A DNA stretch of 64,000 bases from assembly GCF_029395355.1 (NCBI RefSeq), contig NZ_CP113913.1, forward strand, positions 310,001 through 374,000. Direction: 5' to 3'. A program made the position numbers and the translations under genes. Positions 28,583 through 37,521 of the stretch are shown piece after piece. The notes under the pieces are model-generated. The model had not been told where the DNA came from, ran no database searches, and saw only the letters and a list, made by a program, of their open reading frames with translations. The stretch comes from Bifidobacterium sp. ESL0800 (GTDB taxonomy: Bacteria > Actinomycetota > Actinomycetes > Actinomycetales > Bifidobacteriaceae). How positions within the stretch are numbered: the first letter of the stretch is position 1; each line of letters begins with the position of its first letter.

Positions 28583-29512
28583 ATGACGTTCCACATTTCC
28601 AAGACGGTCAAGGGCATTCTGGCAGGCGTTTGCGCCACGGCGATGCTGGCCAGTGTGGTCGCTTGCGGTACGACCGACGAAAGCGACCAGAGCGCGACTC
28701 CGAAGAGCAGCGCCTCCAACACCAGCTCGGTGAAGAAGGACGACAAGATCACCGCCATGCTGCCGGATTCGATCAAGAAGGACGGCAAGTTCACCATCGG
28801 TGTCTCACCGGATTATGCTCCCGCCGAATTCCTCGACAAGGACGGCAAGACGCCGATCGGTTACGAGATGGATCTGGCCAAGTCGATTTCGGCCATTTTC
28901 GGTTTGAAGTTCGAGGCGACCACCGCCGAGTTCGATTCCATCCTGCCTGGCATCGGTTCGAAATACGATGCCGGCATCTCAGGTTTTACCGTCACTCCGG
29001 ATCGTAAGGGTGCCGGCGAATTCGTCTCGTTCCTCAACGTGGGCTCCTCCTTCGTCGTTCAGAAGGGCAACCCGAAGAAGCTGACGACCGACAACCTGTG
29101 CGGCAGCAGCGTAGCGGTGCTGACCGGCACCGTCCAGGAGACCACTGTCAAGAAACTCAATGCCCAGTGCACCGCCTCCGGCAAGAAGGCCATCGACGTC
29201 CAGTCGATGAAGGACCAGACGATCGTGGCCACCAACGTCGCCACCGGCAAGGCCGACGCCTTCTGCGCCGATTCGCCGGTCTCAGGCTATGCGGTCAAGC
29301 AGAACGGTGAAAAACTCGAGCTGATGGGCAAAACCTTCGACACGACTCCCGAGGCCGTGGTGCTCAAAGCGGGCGATACCCAGACCGCAAAGGCAGTGCA
29401 GGCAGCCATTCAGAAGCTTATGGACGATGGCACCTATATGAAGATCCTCAAGTCCTGGGGCAATGAGAGTGGTGCCATCAAGGAATCCAAGATCAACGAT
29501 TTCGCGGCGTGA
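28583..29512 (+). CDS. Polar amino acid ABC transporter, substrate-binding lipoprotein
   Basis: A 309-residue family 3 solute-binding protein. The signal peptide ends in a lipobox (MLASVVAC), so the mature protein would be lipid-anchored. The domain begins KDGKFTIGVSPDYAPAEFLDKDGKTPIGYEMDLAKSISAI and contains DAGISGFTVTPDRKG and FVVQKGNPKK, typical of glutamate/glutamine/arginine binders. ATG at 28583 with AGAGGATTCAAG. The permease and ATPase genes follow after a 214-bp gap that contains a terminator-like hairpin and a second promoter, so the binding protein is probably made in excess. Confidence 0.92.
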   Translation: MTFHISKTVKGILAGVCATAMLASVVACGTTDESDQSATPKSSASNTSSVKKDDKITAMLPDSIKKDGKFTIGVSPDYAPAEFLDKDGKTPIGYEMDLAKSISAIFGLKFEATTAEFDSILPGIGSKYDAGISGFTVTPDRKGAGEFVSFLNVGSSFVVQKGNPKKLTTDNLCGSSVAVLTGTVQETTVKKLNAQCTASGKKAIDVQSMKDQTIVATNVATGKADAFCADSPVSGYAVKQNGEKLELMGKTFDTTPEAVVLKAGDTQTAKAVQAAIQKLMDDGTYMKILKSWGNESGAIKESKINDFAA

Positions 29513-29537
29513 ACCGATATCGGATTTAAGCTGAAGG

Positions 29538-29583
29538 GGTCCGATCGATGCTGTTTATATGGGTGTCGGTCGGACCGTTGTTT
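29538..29583 (+). terminator. Terminator-like hairpin between binding protein and permease
   Basis: GGTCCGATCGA (29538-29548) pairs with TCGGTCGGACC (29566-29576) with one G-T pair, followed by GTTGTTTTC. Confidence 0.6.
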
Positions 29584-29612
29584 TCGATTTTTGGTTCTGT
29601 ATATGAAATAAA

Positions 29613-29640
29613 ATGGCAATTATGCATAGCTTCGTATAAT
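29613..29640 (+). promoter_or_regulatory. Promoter of the permease-ATPase pair
   Basis: TATAAT at 29635-29640 with ATGGCA 16 bp upstream (29613-29618). It lies about 90 bp before the permease start. Confidence 0.5.
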
Positions 29641-29726
29641 ATACAAGCAGGTTGTATGTGGTCGAATCTCAATAAGATAGGCGCCGGGTGCCATTGAATG
29701 TGCCAGGTGTTAAAGGAAGGTGTGTT

Positions 29727-30716
29727 ATGACGCGTAACCATGAATCGGATGGGCTTGACATCCCCAATCGGATCCACGCAAGGCCGGTGCATCGTCCCGG
29801 TTCGCTGATTGCGGGTATCATCGTCGCGTTCCTCGCGGTGATGCTGGTGCACGGCATGGTCACCAATCGCAACTTCGAATGGCCGACCGTCTGGAAATAC
29901 CTGTTCAACGAGCACGTCTTGAACGGCATCGGCTGGACGCTCATCCTCACCGTCACCTCGATGCTCATCGCCATCGTGCTGGCCGTGCTGCTCGCGGTGA
30001 TGCGCAAGTCCGTCAACCCGGTGCTGCGCGGGGTCAGCTGGTTCTGGATCTGGTTCTTCCGCGGCACTCCTATCTACACACAGCTGGTGTTCTGGGGCTT
30101 GTTTGCGGTCTTGATCCCGACGCTTTCACTCGGCATTCCCTTCACCAAAATCAATTTCTGGCAGATGAAAACCGAACAGCTCAACAACCTCATCGCCCCC
30201 GGATTCCTCGCGGCGATGTTGGGATTGGCTTTGAACGAATCCGCGTATCTGGCCGAAATCGTGCGTGCCGGGCTCGAAGCCGTGGATCCCGGTCAGAGCG
30301 AGGCCGCGGAAGCGCTCGGCATGCCGCGCACCATGATCATGCGCCGTGTGATTCTGCCGCAGGCCATGCGCATCATCGTGCCGCCCACCGGCAACGAGGT
30401 CATCAGCATGCTCAAAACCACTTCGCTGGTCTCCGCGGTGCCGTTCAGCCTCGAACTCCAGTTCGCTTCCGACGCCATCGCCCACCGCATTTACAAGCCG
30501 ATTCCGCTGTTGATGGTGGCCTGCTTCTGGTACCTGGTCATCACCTCCATCCTGATGGTGGTGCAGGCGCGGATCGAACGGTACTTCGGCAAGGGGTTCA
30601 ACGAACGTTCCAATGGCAACGTCACCGACGGCGGCGATACCAAAGGCGAAAAGCCGGCAGCCAAAGTGGCCGAAGGCCACGAAGGCGCGACGACCTTCCT
30701 TGGATTGAACGCTTGA
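29727..30716 (+). CDS. Polar amino acid ABC transporter, permease
   Basis: A 329-residue inner-membrane permease of the HisM/GlnP type. An N-terminal helix ([19 protein letters not shown]) precedes the core starting [30 protein letters not shown], with [15 protein letters not shown] typical of this family. The coupling-helix (EAA) motif is [28 protein letters not shown]. The ATG at 29727 has AAAGGAAGGTGTGTT; the upstream ATG at 29688 is not supported. The C-terminal 30 residues are hydrophilic. A likely operon with the ATPase gene 23 bp downstream. Confidence 0.93.
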   Translation: MTRNHESDGLDIPNRIHARPVHRPGSLIAGIIVAFLAVMLVHGMVTNRNFEWPTVWKYLFNEHVLNGIGWTLILTVTSMLIAIVLAVLLAVMRKSVNPVLRGVSWFWIWFFRGTPIYTQLVFWGLFAVLIPTLSLGIPFTKINFWQMKTEQLNNLIAPGFLAAMLGLALNESAYLAEIVRAGLEAVDPGQSEAAEALGMPRTMIMRRVILPQAMRIIVPPTGNEVISMLKTTSLVSAVPFSLELQFASDAIAHRIYKPIPLLMVACFWYLVITSILMVVQARIERYFGKGFNERSNGNVTDGGDTKGEKPAAKVAEGHEGATTFLGLNA

Positions 30717-30739
30717 GGCACTTCACGGAGATGAACGAT

Positions 30740-31600
30740 ATGACGACGAACGAAATGAAAACGCAGACACAGACCACGGCGAGCCAGCAGGAGTCCGACA
30801 GTGCCGTGAAAGCCGCGGCTGGCAGCGCCACGGTTCCTGCCGTCAAGGCGACGCAGGTGCACAAGGCCTTTGGTGGCCTGCACGTGCTCAAAGGCATCGA
30901 TATGACGGTGATGCCCGGCACGGTGACCGTGATCCTCGGACCTTCCGGTTCCGGCAAATCCACGTTCCTCAGGCTCATCAACCAGCTTGAGACCCTGACC
31001 GGCGGCAGCATCGAGGTCGACGGCGAGCTCATCGGCTACAAGCACGTCAACCACGGCGGCAAAGACGAACTGCAGACCCTGAACGACAAGGAGATCGCCA
31101 AGCAGCGCGAGAAACTGGGGATGGTCTTCCAGCGTTTCAACCTCTTCCCGCACCGCACCGTCTTGGAGAACGTGATGGAGGCGCCCGTACACGTCGCCAA
31201 GGTGCCCAAGGCCAAGGCGAAGCAGGAGGCCATGGCCGAGCTCGAACGCGTCGGCTTGGCCGACCGTGCCGATTATTACCCGATGCAGCTTTCCGGCGGG
31301 CAGCAGCAGCGTGTGGCCATCGCCCGCGCTTTGGCGATGCACCCGGATATCATGCTTTTCGACGAGCCGACCTCGGCGCTCGACCCTGAGCTCGTGGGGG
31401 AGGTGCTCGGCGTGATGCGCTCGCTGGCCGACGCCGGCATGACCATGATCGTGGTGACCCACGAGATCGGATTCGCACGCGAAGTGGCCGACCAGGTCGT
31501 CTTCATGGACGGCGGCGTGGTCGTCGAACACGGCGGCCCCGACATCATCGACCATCCCCAGGAGCCCCGCTTCAAGGATTTCCTGAGCCACGTGCTCTGA
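30740..31600 (+). CDS. Polar amino acid ABC transporter, ATP-binding protein
   Basis: A 286-residue GlnQ-like ATPase. Walker [20 protein letters not shown]-loop [11 protein letters not shown], signature [17 protein letters not shown], Walker [21 protein letters not shown] and H-loop [14 protein letters not shown] are all intact. An N-terminal tail of about 38 polar residues is unusual for the family. Two in-frame ATGs lie at 30731 and 30740; the second has GGAG at the better distance. It completes the importer with the two genes upstream. Confidence 0.93.
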   Translation: MTTNEMKTQTQTTASQQESDSAVKAAAGSATVPAVKATQVHKAFGGLHVLKGIDMTVMPGTVTVILGPSGSGKSTFLRLINQLETLTGGSIEVDGELIGYKHVNHGGKDELQTLNDKEIAKQREKLGMVFQRFNLFPHRTVLENVMEAPVHVAKVPKAKAKQEAMAELERVGLADRADYYPMQLSGGQQQRVAIARALAMHPDIMLFDEPTSALDPELVGEVLGVMRSLADAGMTMIVVTHEIGFAREVADQVVFMDGGVVVEHGGPDIIDHPQEPRFKDFLSHVL

Positions 31601-31633
31601 TTTGTTTTCCTTCTAAGTGTTTGTAGGTAGCTT

Positions 31634-31736
31634 ACTGACGTGGTGGGGTGGAGATATACGATGTCCGACACGCTCCGGGCCGCTCAGGCCAAGTCTTTAC
31701 GGTCTGACATCGCATATCCCCACCCCACCACTCAAC
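31634..31736 (+). repeat. Large structured inverted-repeat element, short copy 3
   Basis: A 103-bp element bounded by ACTGACGTG (31634-31642) and CACTCAAC (31729-31736). Its outer stem reads GTGGTGGGGTGGAGATAT against ATATCCCCACCCCACCAC, one mismatch, a different sequence from copies 1 and 4 but in the same position. The inner stem GATGTCCGAC/GTCTGACATC equals that of copy 1, while hairpins A-C are replaced by a short GGCCGCTCAGGCC loop. Confidence 0.85.
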
Positions 31737-31765
31737 CGAACTTATATTTCATAGTTTTTTTAATT

Positions 31766-31955
31766 GTTGAGTCTTGGGGTCTGGGATATGCGATGTTCGG
31801 GCGTAAGACACGGCCTGTGCAAAATCGGAGATTTTGCCTTCGCGCTCGATAGATCGCGCTCACTGAGCCTACAGGAAGTCCACTGGACTTCCTGCTTGAC
31901 GGCTCAGCCCGGAGAGTCCCGAACATTGTATATTCCAACCCCCAAGCACGTCAGT
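31766..31955 (-). repeat. Large structured inverted-repeat element, long copy 4
   Basis: A 190-bp element in inverse orientation to copy 3, bounded by GTTGAGT (31766-31772) and CACGTCAGT (31947-31955). It matches copy 1 along its whole length. Hairpin A here is 31872-31881 with 31885-31894 and keeps the three-base loop, yet four of its ten pairs differ from copy 1, each changed on both sides. Hairpin C (GCAAAATC/GATTTTGC) is unchanged. It lies about 105 bp upstream of glmS. Confidence 0.85.
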
Positions 31956-32046
31956 TGATACTTTAAATAAATGCAGAAGCCGAACTACAAGGGTGAGGGA
32001 TGGTGAAACTTTCGCGGGGGTGGTGTTGCGTTTCGGGGTTGTCACG

Positions 32047-32060
32047 TAGACTGGGTTGCT
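32047..32060 (+). promoter_or_regulatory. -10 box suggesting leaderless glmS
   Basis: TAGACT at 32047-32052 ends eight bases before the glmS ATG at 32061. No Shine-Dalgarno sequence is present. The -35 is unclear. Confidence 0.4.
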
Positions 32061-33950
32061 ATGTGTGGAATCGTTGGATTTGCTGGAAACAAAACAGCTT
32101 GCGGAAAACCGCTGGAAGTGTGCATGCAGGGGCTTCAGCGCCTCGAATACCGTGGCTATGACTCCGCGGGCGTCGCTTTGGCGGCCCCGGGGATGAATAC
32201 CGTCGCCGTACGCAAGAAGTCCGGTCGTCTGAGCAATCTGGCCGGCGACCTTGAGCGTAGCCCCATGCCGGACGCGACCGTAGGCATCGGCCACACCCGT
32301 TGGGCCACCAACGGCGAGCCGAGCGATGTCAACGCCCACCCGCACTTGAGCCAGGACGGCAAGATCGCCATCATCCACAATGGCATCATCGAAAACGCCG
32401 AAAAACTGAGAATGGACCTGCAGACCGAAGGCTACACCTTCCTTTCCGCCACCGACACCGAAGTGGCTGCGAAACTGTTGGGCAAGATCGCCAACACCAT
32501 CATCGAGGAGACCGGCAAGCCCGACCTGTTCGAGGCGTTGCGACGCATGGCCCGCATGCTTTCCGGGGCGTTCACCATTCTGGCCGTCGACGTCCGCCAG
32601 CCTGATATCGTCGTCGGTGCCCGTCACGACTCCCCGTTGGTGGTAGGTCTTGGCGAGGGCGAGGACTTCCTGGGCTCCGATGTGGCCGCATTCGTCGCCT
32701 ATACCAAAGAGGCCATGGAGCTTGACCAGGATCAGGCGGTCTGCATTTCCGGCGATACCGTCACCGTCACCGATTTCGACGGCAATCCGGTCACCGATTC
32801 CAAGCGTTTCACTGTAGACTGGGATGCCAGCGCGTCCGAAAAGGGCGGCTGGGATTCCTTCATGGACAAGGAGATCCACGAGGAACCCGCAGCGGTACGT
32901 AATACATTAATTGGCCGTTTCAACGAAAACGGAGAAATCAAACTTGATGAGCTTCATATCGATCCGGAAGCCTTCAAACAGATCGACAAGATCATCGTCG
33001 TGGCCTGTGGCACCGCCAGCTATGCCGGAATGGTGGCCAAATACGCCATCGAGCACTGGGTGCGCATCCCCGTCGAGGTCGAGCTGGCGCACGAATTCCG
33101 CTATCGCGACCCGATTCTCACCCCGCGCACGCTGGTGGTCGCCATCTCGCAGTCCGGCGAGACCATGGACACGCTGATGGCTCTGCGCCACGCCCGCGAG
33201 CAGGGTTCGAAGGTCTTGGCGATCTGCAATACGCAGGGTTCCACAATTCCCCGCGAATCCGATGCGGTGCTCTATACCCACGCCGGTCCGGAAATCGCGG
33301 TGGCCTCGACCAAGGCGTTCGTCGCCCAGATCGTGGCCGCCTATCTGTTGGGGCTGTATTTCGCACAGGTCAAGAACACGCTATACCGCGACGAAATTCA
33401 TCAGATCCTGGACCAGCTCAAAGCCATGCCCGCAAAGATCCAATGGGTGCTCGACAATGAGGCCGCCTCCGTTTCCGATGCCGCGAAAAAGCTTTTGAAT
33501 GCCAAATCGTTCCTCTTCCTCGGCCGTCACGTGGGGTATCCGGTGGCCCTGGAAGGTGCGCTCAAACTCAAGGAAATCGCCTATACCTTTACCGAGGGCT
33601 TCGCCGCGGGAGAGCTCAAGCACGGCCCAATCGCGCTGGTGGAGCCGGGCGAGCCGGTCGTTGTCATCGTCCCGTCTTCGCGTGGGCGCAATGTGCTGCA
33701 CCAGAAGGTCATCTCCTCAATCGAAGAAGTCAAAGCGCGTGGTGCCTTCACCATCGCTGTGGCCGAGGTAGGGGATCCCGATGCGGAGAAATACGCGGAT
33801 ATCGTGTTCTGGCGTCCCGAATGCGCGACCCTTTTGAGCCCGTTGGTTGATGTGATTCCGCTCCAGCTGTTCGCTCTTGACGTGGCCACACTCAAGGGTT
33901 ACGACGTCGACAAGCCGCGCAATCTCGCCAAGTCCGTCACCGTCGAGTAG
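32061..33950 (+). CDS. glmS: Glutamine--fructose-6-phosphate aminotransferase (isomerizing)
   Basis: A 629-residue enzyme making glucosamine-6-phosphate for peptidoglycan precursors. The glutaminase domain begins MCGIVGFAGN with Cys2 as the nucleophile, and shows LEYRGYDSAGVAL, HTRWATNGEPSDVNAHPH and IIHNGIIEN. Two SIS isomerase domains follow from about residue 310 (VACGTASYAGMVAKYAIEHW, SQSGETMDTLMALRHAREQG, LGRHVGYPVALEGALKLKEIAYTFTEG), and the C-terminus ends DKPRNLAKSVTVE as in all GlmS. The start at 32061 is fixed by the catalytic Cys2. No glmS ribozyme was recognised upstream; instead repeat copies 3 and 4 lie there. Confidence 0.97.
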   Translation: MCGIVGFAGNKTACGKPLEVCMQGLQRLEYRGYDSAGVALAAPGMNTVAVRKKSGRLSNLAGDLERSPMPDATVGIGHTRWATNGEPSDVNAHPHLSQDGKIAIIHNGIIENAEKLRMDLQTEGYTFLSATDTEVAAKLLGKIANTIIEETGKPDLFEALRRMARMLSGAFTILAVDVRQPDIVVGARHDSPLVVGLGEGEDFLGSDVAAFVAYTKEAMELDQDQAVCISGDTVTVTDFDGNPVTDSKRFTVDWDASASEKGGWDSFMDKEIHEEPAAVRNTLIGRFNENGEIKLDELHIDPEAFKQIDKIIVVACGTASYAGMVAKYAIEHWVRIPVEVELAHEFRYRDPILTPRTLVVAISQSGETMDTLMALRHAREQGSKVLAICNTQGSTIPRESDAVLYTHAGPEIAVASTKAFVAQIVAAYLLGLYFAQVKNTLYRDEIHQILDQLKAMPAKIQWVLDNEAASVSDAAKKLLNAKSFLFLGRHVGYPVALEGALKLKEIAYTFTEGFAAGELKHGPIALVEPGEPVVVIVPSSRGRNVLHQKVISSIEEVKARGAFTIAVAEVGDPDAEKYADIVFWRPECATLLSPLVDVIPLQLFALDVATLKGYDVDKPRNLAKSVTVE

Positions 33951-33957
33951 AGGGATT

Positions 33958-34695
33958 TTGCAGTCCAAGCATCGTTTCGTGCTCGATGAACCGGAAGTGC
34001 CGTTCGAGCTGACGGTTCTTTATGAGGATACCAACATCATCGTGGTCGACAAGCCGCATTTTCTGGCGACCACGCCGCGGGGAATGTGGTACCGGCAGAC
34101 CGCGCTCGTTCGGTTGCGCGAGCGGCTTGGTGAGCCTCAGATCACGCCGGCACATCGGCTTGACCGCCTGACCGCCGGAGTGGTGCTCTTCGTACGCGAA
34201 CCCAAGCTGCGAGGCGCCTACCAGATGCTCTTCCAGAACCATCAGGTCAAGAAAACCTACGAATGCCTCGCTCCCGCAAAGTCGATCGTCCGGCCGCAAA
34301 CCGGGACGATCGAACGCTTGGATTCGCCGTCGGTTTTTCCGCTGAGACGTCGTTCGCATATCGTCAAACGTCGTGGCCGGCTCCAAGCCTATGAGGTCCC
34401 CGGAGCGGTGAACGCGGAAACCGTCATTGAGTTGGGGGAGACTGACGGACCAATCGTGTCTCGAGGCTACCGCCGTTATATCCTTCATCCGAAAACCGGC
34501 AAGACGCATCAGTTGCGTGTCCATATGAATGCACTTGGCCTGCCGATCAAAGGCGACGATCTGTACCCGGAAATCACACAACCGGATTACACTGATTTTT
34601 CCAATCCGCTGCAACTGGTGGCCCGTTCGATGAGTTTCATCGATCCGGTCAGCCACGATCCGCGCACGTTCCTCTCGCAGGTTCCGCTTGGCTGA
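33958..34695 (+). CDS. RluA-family RNA pseudouridine synthase
   Basis: About 245 residues. The catalytic motif AHRLDRLTAGVVLF contains the conserved Asp that attacks the uridine. VLYEDTNIIVVDKPHFLATTPRG precedes it, and HPKTGKTHQLRVHMNALGLPIKGDDLYP near the C-terminus completes the RluA/RsuA-type core. No S4 domain is present. The target RNA (rRNA or tRNA position) cannot be told. The frame opens at 33877 inside glmS; I prefer the TTG at 33958 just after the glmS stop with AGAGGG, though the GTG at 33979 is possible. Probably co-transcribed with glmS. Confidence 0.85.
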   Translation: MQSKHRFVLDEPEVPFELTVLYEDTNIIVVDKPHFLATTPRGMWYRQTALVRLRERLGEPQITPAHRLDRLTAGVVLFVREPKLRGAYQMLFQNHQVKKTYECLAPAKSIVRPQTGTIERLDSPSVFPLRRRSHIVKRRGRLQAYEVPGAVNAETVIELGETDGPIVSRGYRRYILHPKTGKTHQLRVHMNALGLPIKGDDLYPEITQPDYTDFSNPLQLVARSMSFIDPVSHDPRTFLSQVPLG

Positions 34696-34773
34696 TCCGA
34701 GCGAGCCCAAACCAAACGCAGAATGTAATATGTACGTCAGTCGATGTCAATTCGAAATCGGCAGAGGAAGCCT

Positions 34774-35784
34774 TTAGCCGATCGAACGTACGGATTTGCG
34801 TTCGATGAGTTGAGTTGGAATGACGGTTTTCACACCAGCGGGCACGTGTTGGCCGTTGCATTGCCATTTGACCATGTCGAAAGCGGTGCGTCCGATCTGA
34901 TCGAACGGCATTCTCATCGTCGTCAGATTGAGACGGGGTACAAGGCCGACCAATGAATCGTCGACGCCAACGATGCTGACGTCCCCTGGCACTTTCTTGC
35001 CCTTACGTTCGTAGGCTTGGATGACGCCATAGGCCATCTGGTCGTTCGCCGCATAAATGGCTGTGCATTGCGGATTGTTTGCCAAGGCCAATCCTGCCTG
35101 ATAACCGCTGTCTGCGTTCCAATCGCCGATAAAGGTCTGCGGTATCGGGGCTCCGACTTGTTCAAGGGCATCCCTCCAACCCCGTTCACGACTCTGTGCC
35201 GCCCGCGAGGAAGTCGGGCCGGCGATGTGATAGACGGTGGAATGACCGTTGCTGAGCAGATAGTCGACGATGGCGATCGAGCATCCGTATTGGTCTGCGT
35301 CAACGGTGGGGCAGTGGTCTGAAGGCTCCTCGCTGATGAGGACGACAGGCAGATCAGGCAATGGCACATACGAATTGACATCCGGAAGATTCTTTTCAAG
35401 GATGACGATCACTCCGTCAACCGGCAGTTGTTTCATACGATTGATCGCTGCCTGAAGGGTGTGGATGCTGTCGTACCTGATTTGGTGGAGAGTCACGGCA
35501 TAATCATTGTCCAGGGCAGCGTTGGTGATGCCGTTGAGAATGCGGGCATTGCCGTACGAGGTCATATTGAAGAGGACAACGCCGATATTGTTGAAATGTC
35601 CGTGTTTTAACGCGCGTGCCGCGTAATTCGGTCGATAACCGAGTTTTTGCATGGCTTCTTCGACGCGTATGCGTGTAGCGGGCTTCACCGCACTGCTGTG
35701 ATTGGCCACCCGTGAGACCGTCTGTGGAGAGACTCCTGCCTCTTGGGCGACATCCTGCATTGACACTACCCGGTTGGTTGACAT
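34774..35784 (-). CDS. LacI-family transcriptional regulator (LacI-1)
   Basis: A 336-residue repressor. The N-terminal helix-turn-helix reads SMQDVAQEAGVSPQTVSRVANHSS, followed by the hinge GYRPNYAARALK. The sugar-binding core shows VDGVIVIL, ISEEPSDHCPTVDADQYG, CTAIYAANDQMAYGVIQAYE and VSIVGVDDSLVGLVPRLNLTTMRMP. Located at the left end of the galactoside island. Its own promoter region carries GTTTACGTTACC, related to sites upstream of the permease genes and of the third binding protein, which I take as its regulon. Confidence 0.93.
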   Translation of the reverse strand: MSTNRVVSMQDVAQEAGVSPQTVSRVANHSSAVKPATRIRVEEAMQKLGYRPNYAARALKHGHFNNIGVVLFNMTSYGNARILNGITNAALDNDYAVTLHQIRYDSIHTLQAAINRMKQLPVDGVIVILEKNLPDVNSYVPLPDLPVVLISEEPSDHCPTVDADQYGCSIAIVDYLLSNGHSTVYHIAGPTSSRAAQSRERGWRDALEQVGAPIPQTFIGDWNADSGYQAGLALANNPQCTAIYAANDQMAYGVIQAYERKGKKVPGDVSIVGVDDSLVGLVPRLNLTTMRMPFDQIGRTAFDMVKWQCNGQHVPAGVKTVIPTQLIERKSVRSIG

Positions 35785-35808
35785 GGATTTACCTCTTCGT
35801 GTATCTAT

Positions 35809-35820
35809 GTTTACGTTACC
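35809..35820. promoter_or_regulatory. LacI-type operator upstream of LacI-1
   Basis: GTTTACGTTACC, centre on the CG step, 25 bp before the LacI-1 start. It matches the palindrome at 42263-42276 in core TACGTTA. Confidence 0.55.
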
Positions 35821-35883
35821 ATTCTATGCCATATTGTATAAATTTTTTTCTTCCTGCCGTCGTGTGGCTTGTAAACGTCGCTA

Positions 35884-35933
35884 AAGGCCCGTGTCGGGAA
35901 AGGCAAAATCTCGCTTCTTCCGACACGGGCCTT
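35884..35933. terminator. Terminator between LacI-1 and the first binding protein
   Basis: AAGGCCCGTGTCGG (35884-35897) pairs perfectly with CCGACACGGGCCTT (35920-35933). It would stop minus-strand transcription from the binding-protein gene at 35997 before LacI-1. Confidence 0.75.
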
Positions 35934-35996
35934 ATCATATTGACGTCATTAGGAAATACCGATTGAAACCAATATGCTAGACGTCAAAACGGGAAT

Positions 35997-37328
35997 CTAC
36001 TTGACGGTAAATCCTTGTTCCTTGGCATATTTGACAAGAACATCCTGCCACGCGGCGATGCCCTTCGTCAGTGGAATCTTCTTACGATAGGCATCGCCCA
36101 CAGAGTCACCGAAAGTTTTGCGGGAATAGATTTCGAAAGGCAGGAAGGTCCACTTTGAAGTGACATCTTTGGCTGCTTGTTCGAAGACGCGATTATATTC
36201 CTGGCCGCCGAAATACTGCATTGGCTTGCCGTCAGAACCATTCAGGTTGGTCGCCGACAGGAACTTTTCGCTTTGCAGAATCTTCTTGGTGGCTGGGAAT
36301 GAACCGCCGTCGACACGGGTTTGGATGGCTTTGCTGTCGGTTGCGGCATACTTGATGAATTGCCATGCTGCATCTTGTTTTTCCTTGGGGCAGGTCTTCA
36401 GCAGTGCCAGTGAAGATCCACCCCATTCGGAGTTGGACTCTCCGGAATATCCCCACTTTGGCATTGTGGCAACGCGCCATTTGCCAGAAGCCTGAGGTGC
36501 TCCCTGGGCGAACTTCAAAGCCATCCATGCGCCATTCGGCAATGAGGCGATTGAACCATCGCCAAGAGCGCGGTTCCATTCGTCGGTCCACATGGTGCTG
36601 TTCGTATCGATGAGATCTTCGTCGATGAGTTTCTGCCAGAGCTTGATGAAGCGCTGTGAACCGGTGTCATCAGTCAAGTCGATTGACACTTTGTCTCCAT
36701 TGACTTTATAGGGATGGCCGCCGGCTTGCCAGACCATGCTGTTGTAAAAAGCTCCGTCGCCTGAATCGGCGGTGATATAGGATCCTGTGGCACGTATCTT
36801 TTTCGCGTCCTGATAGAATTCGTCCCAGGTTTTCGGTGGCTCCGGAATGCCGGCCTTGTCGAAGACCTCTTTATTGTAGAACAATGCCATAGGGCCGGAA
36901 TCTATCGGCATACCGTAGATTTGATTATTGAAATTGACTGAATTCCAAGTGCCTGGCGTGAACAGGTCTTTGTATTTGTCGGCACCTTTGCCCTTGAGGT
37001 CGACGAAAGCGTTCATGTGCGAATATTGTGGAAGCACCATGTATTCCGCAAGTGTGATGTCGGGTGCGCCTTTACCTGCCTGGATGGCATTGTTCAGAGC
37101 CACATATTGTTTCACCGCATCGGAAGCCGGGTTGACGTACTTGACATGAATTTTTTTCTGAGAGGTGTTGAATTGCTTGGTCATCGCTTCTACGGTCTGG
37201 TCCCATGACCATAAAGTCAGTTCCGTCACCCCGTTTGATGATGTGGAGTTGGACCCGCAGGCGCCCAGAGGCACGATGCAAGCAGTAGCTACAGCGAATG
37301 AAAGCATTTGTTTGGTGATTCTTTTCAT
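35997..37328 (-). CDS. Sugar ABC transporter substrate-binding lipoprotein (SBP-1)
   Basis: A 443-residue family 1 solute-binding protein. The signal peptide ends at a lipobox (IVPLGAC). The domain begins GVTELTLWSWDQTVEAMTKQFN and includes YGMPIDSGPMALFYNKEVFDKAGI, WDEFYQDAKKI and DSGDGAFYNSMVWQAGG, closely shared with SBP-2, SBP-3 and SBP-4 in this island. Start at 37328 with AAAGGGGACAGCA. Divergent from LacI-2, with two TGAACGTTCA operators between them. No permease gene adjoins it, so it must use the permeases at 42337-44282 or others elsewhere. Confidence 0.92.
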   Translation of the reverse strand: MKRITKQMLSFAVATACIVPLGACGSNSTSSNGVTELTLWSWDQTVEAMTKQFNTSQKKIHVKYVNPASDAVKQYVALNNAIQAGKGAPDITLAEYMVLPQYSHMNAFVDLKGKGADKYKDLFTPGTWNSVNFNNQIYGMPIDSGPMALFYNKEVFDKAGIPEPPKTWDEFYQDAKKIRATGSYITADSGDGAFYNSMVWQAGGHPYKVNGDKVSIDLTDDTGSQRFIKLWQKLIDEDLIDTNSTMWTDEWNRALGDGSIASLPNGAWMALKFAQGAPQASGKWRVATMPKWGYSGESNSEWGGSSLALLKTCPKEKQDAAWQFIKYAATDSKAIQTRVDGGSFPATKKILQSEKFLSATNLNGSDGKPMQYFGGQEYNRVFEQAAKDVTSKWTFLPFEIYSRKTFGDSVGDAYRKKIPLTKGIAAWQDVLVKYAKEQGFTVK

Positions 37329-37373
37329 TGCTGTCCCCTTTCTTTAAATCTCATCTTTGAGAAGGCAGAAAAA

Positions 37374-37383
37374 TGAACGTTCA
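37374..37383. promoter_or_regulatory. LacI-type operator O1
   Basis: Perfect palindrome TGAACGTTCA in the SBP-1/LacI-2 intergenic region. Its centre is 42 bp, four helical turns, from that of O2. Confidence 0.7.
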
Positions 37384-37415
37384 CTTTTTAAGGAGCTGCC
37401 TTTCATGTCTGATTA

Positions 37416-37425
37416 TGAACGTTCA
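37416..37425. promoter_or_regulatory. LacI-type operator O2
   Basis: Second perfect TGAACGTTCA between SBP-1 and LacI-2. The same-face spacing to O1 favours cooperative binding or a small loop over both divergent promoters. Confidence 0.7.
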
Positions 37426-37521
37426 TCTTGAAGATGTCAAATCAACTTTTGGAATTGGTCACCTTCAGGCAGTATGGTTAAAGACGATTCAATGTATGAC
37501 TTACAGCTGTTAGGGGAAATC

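Noticed and set aside
29626..29660. loxP-like sequence (ATAGCTTCGTATA next to TATAAT)
   Set aside because: Only one arm resembles loxP; the second arm and spacer do not match. It is better read as a promoter -10 region.
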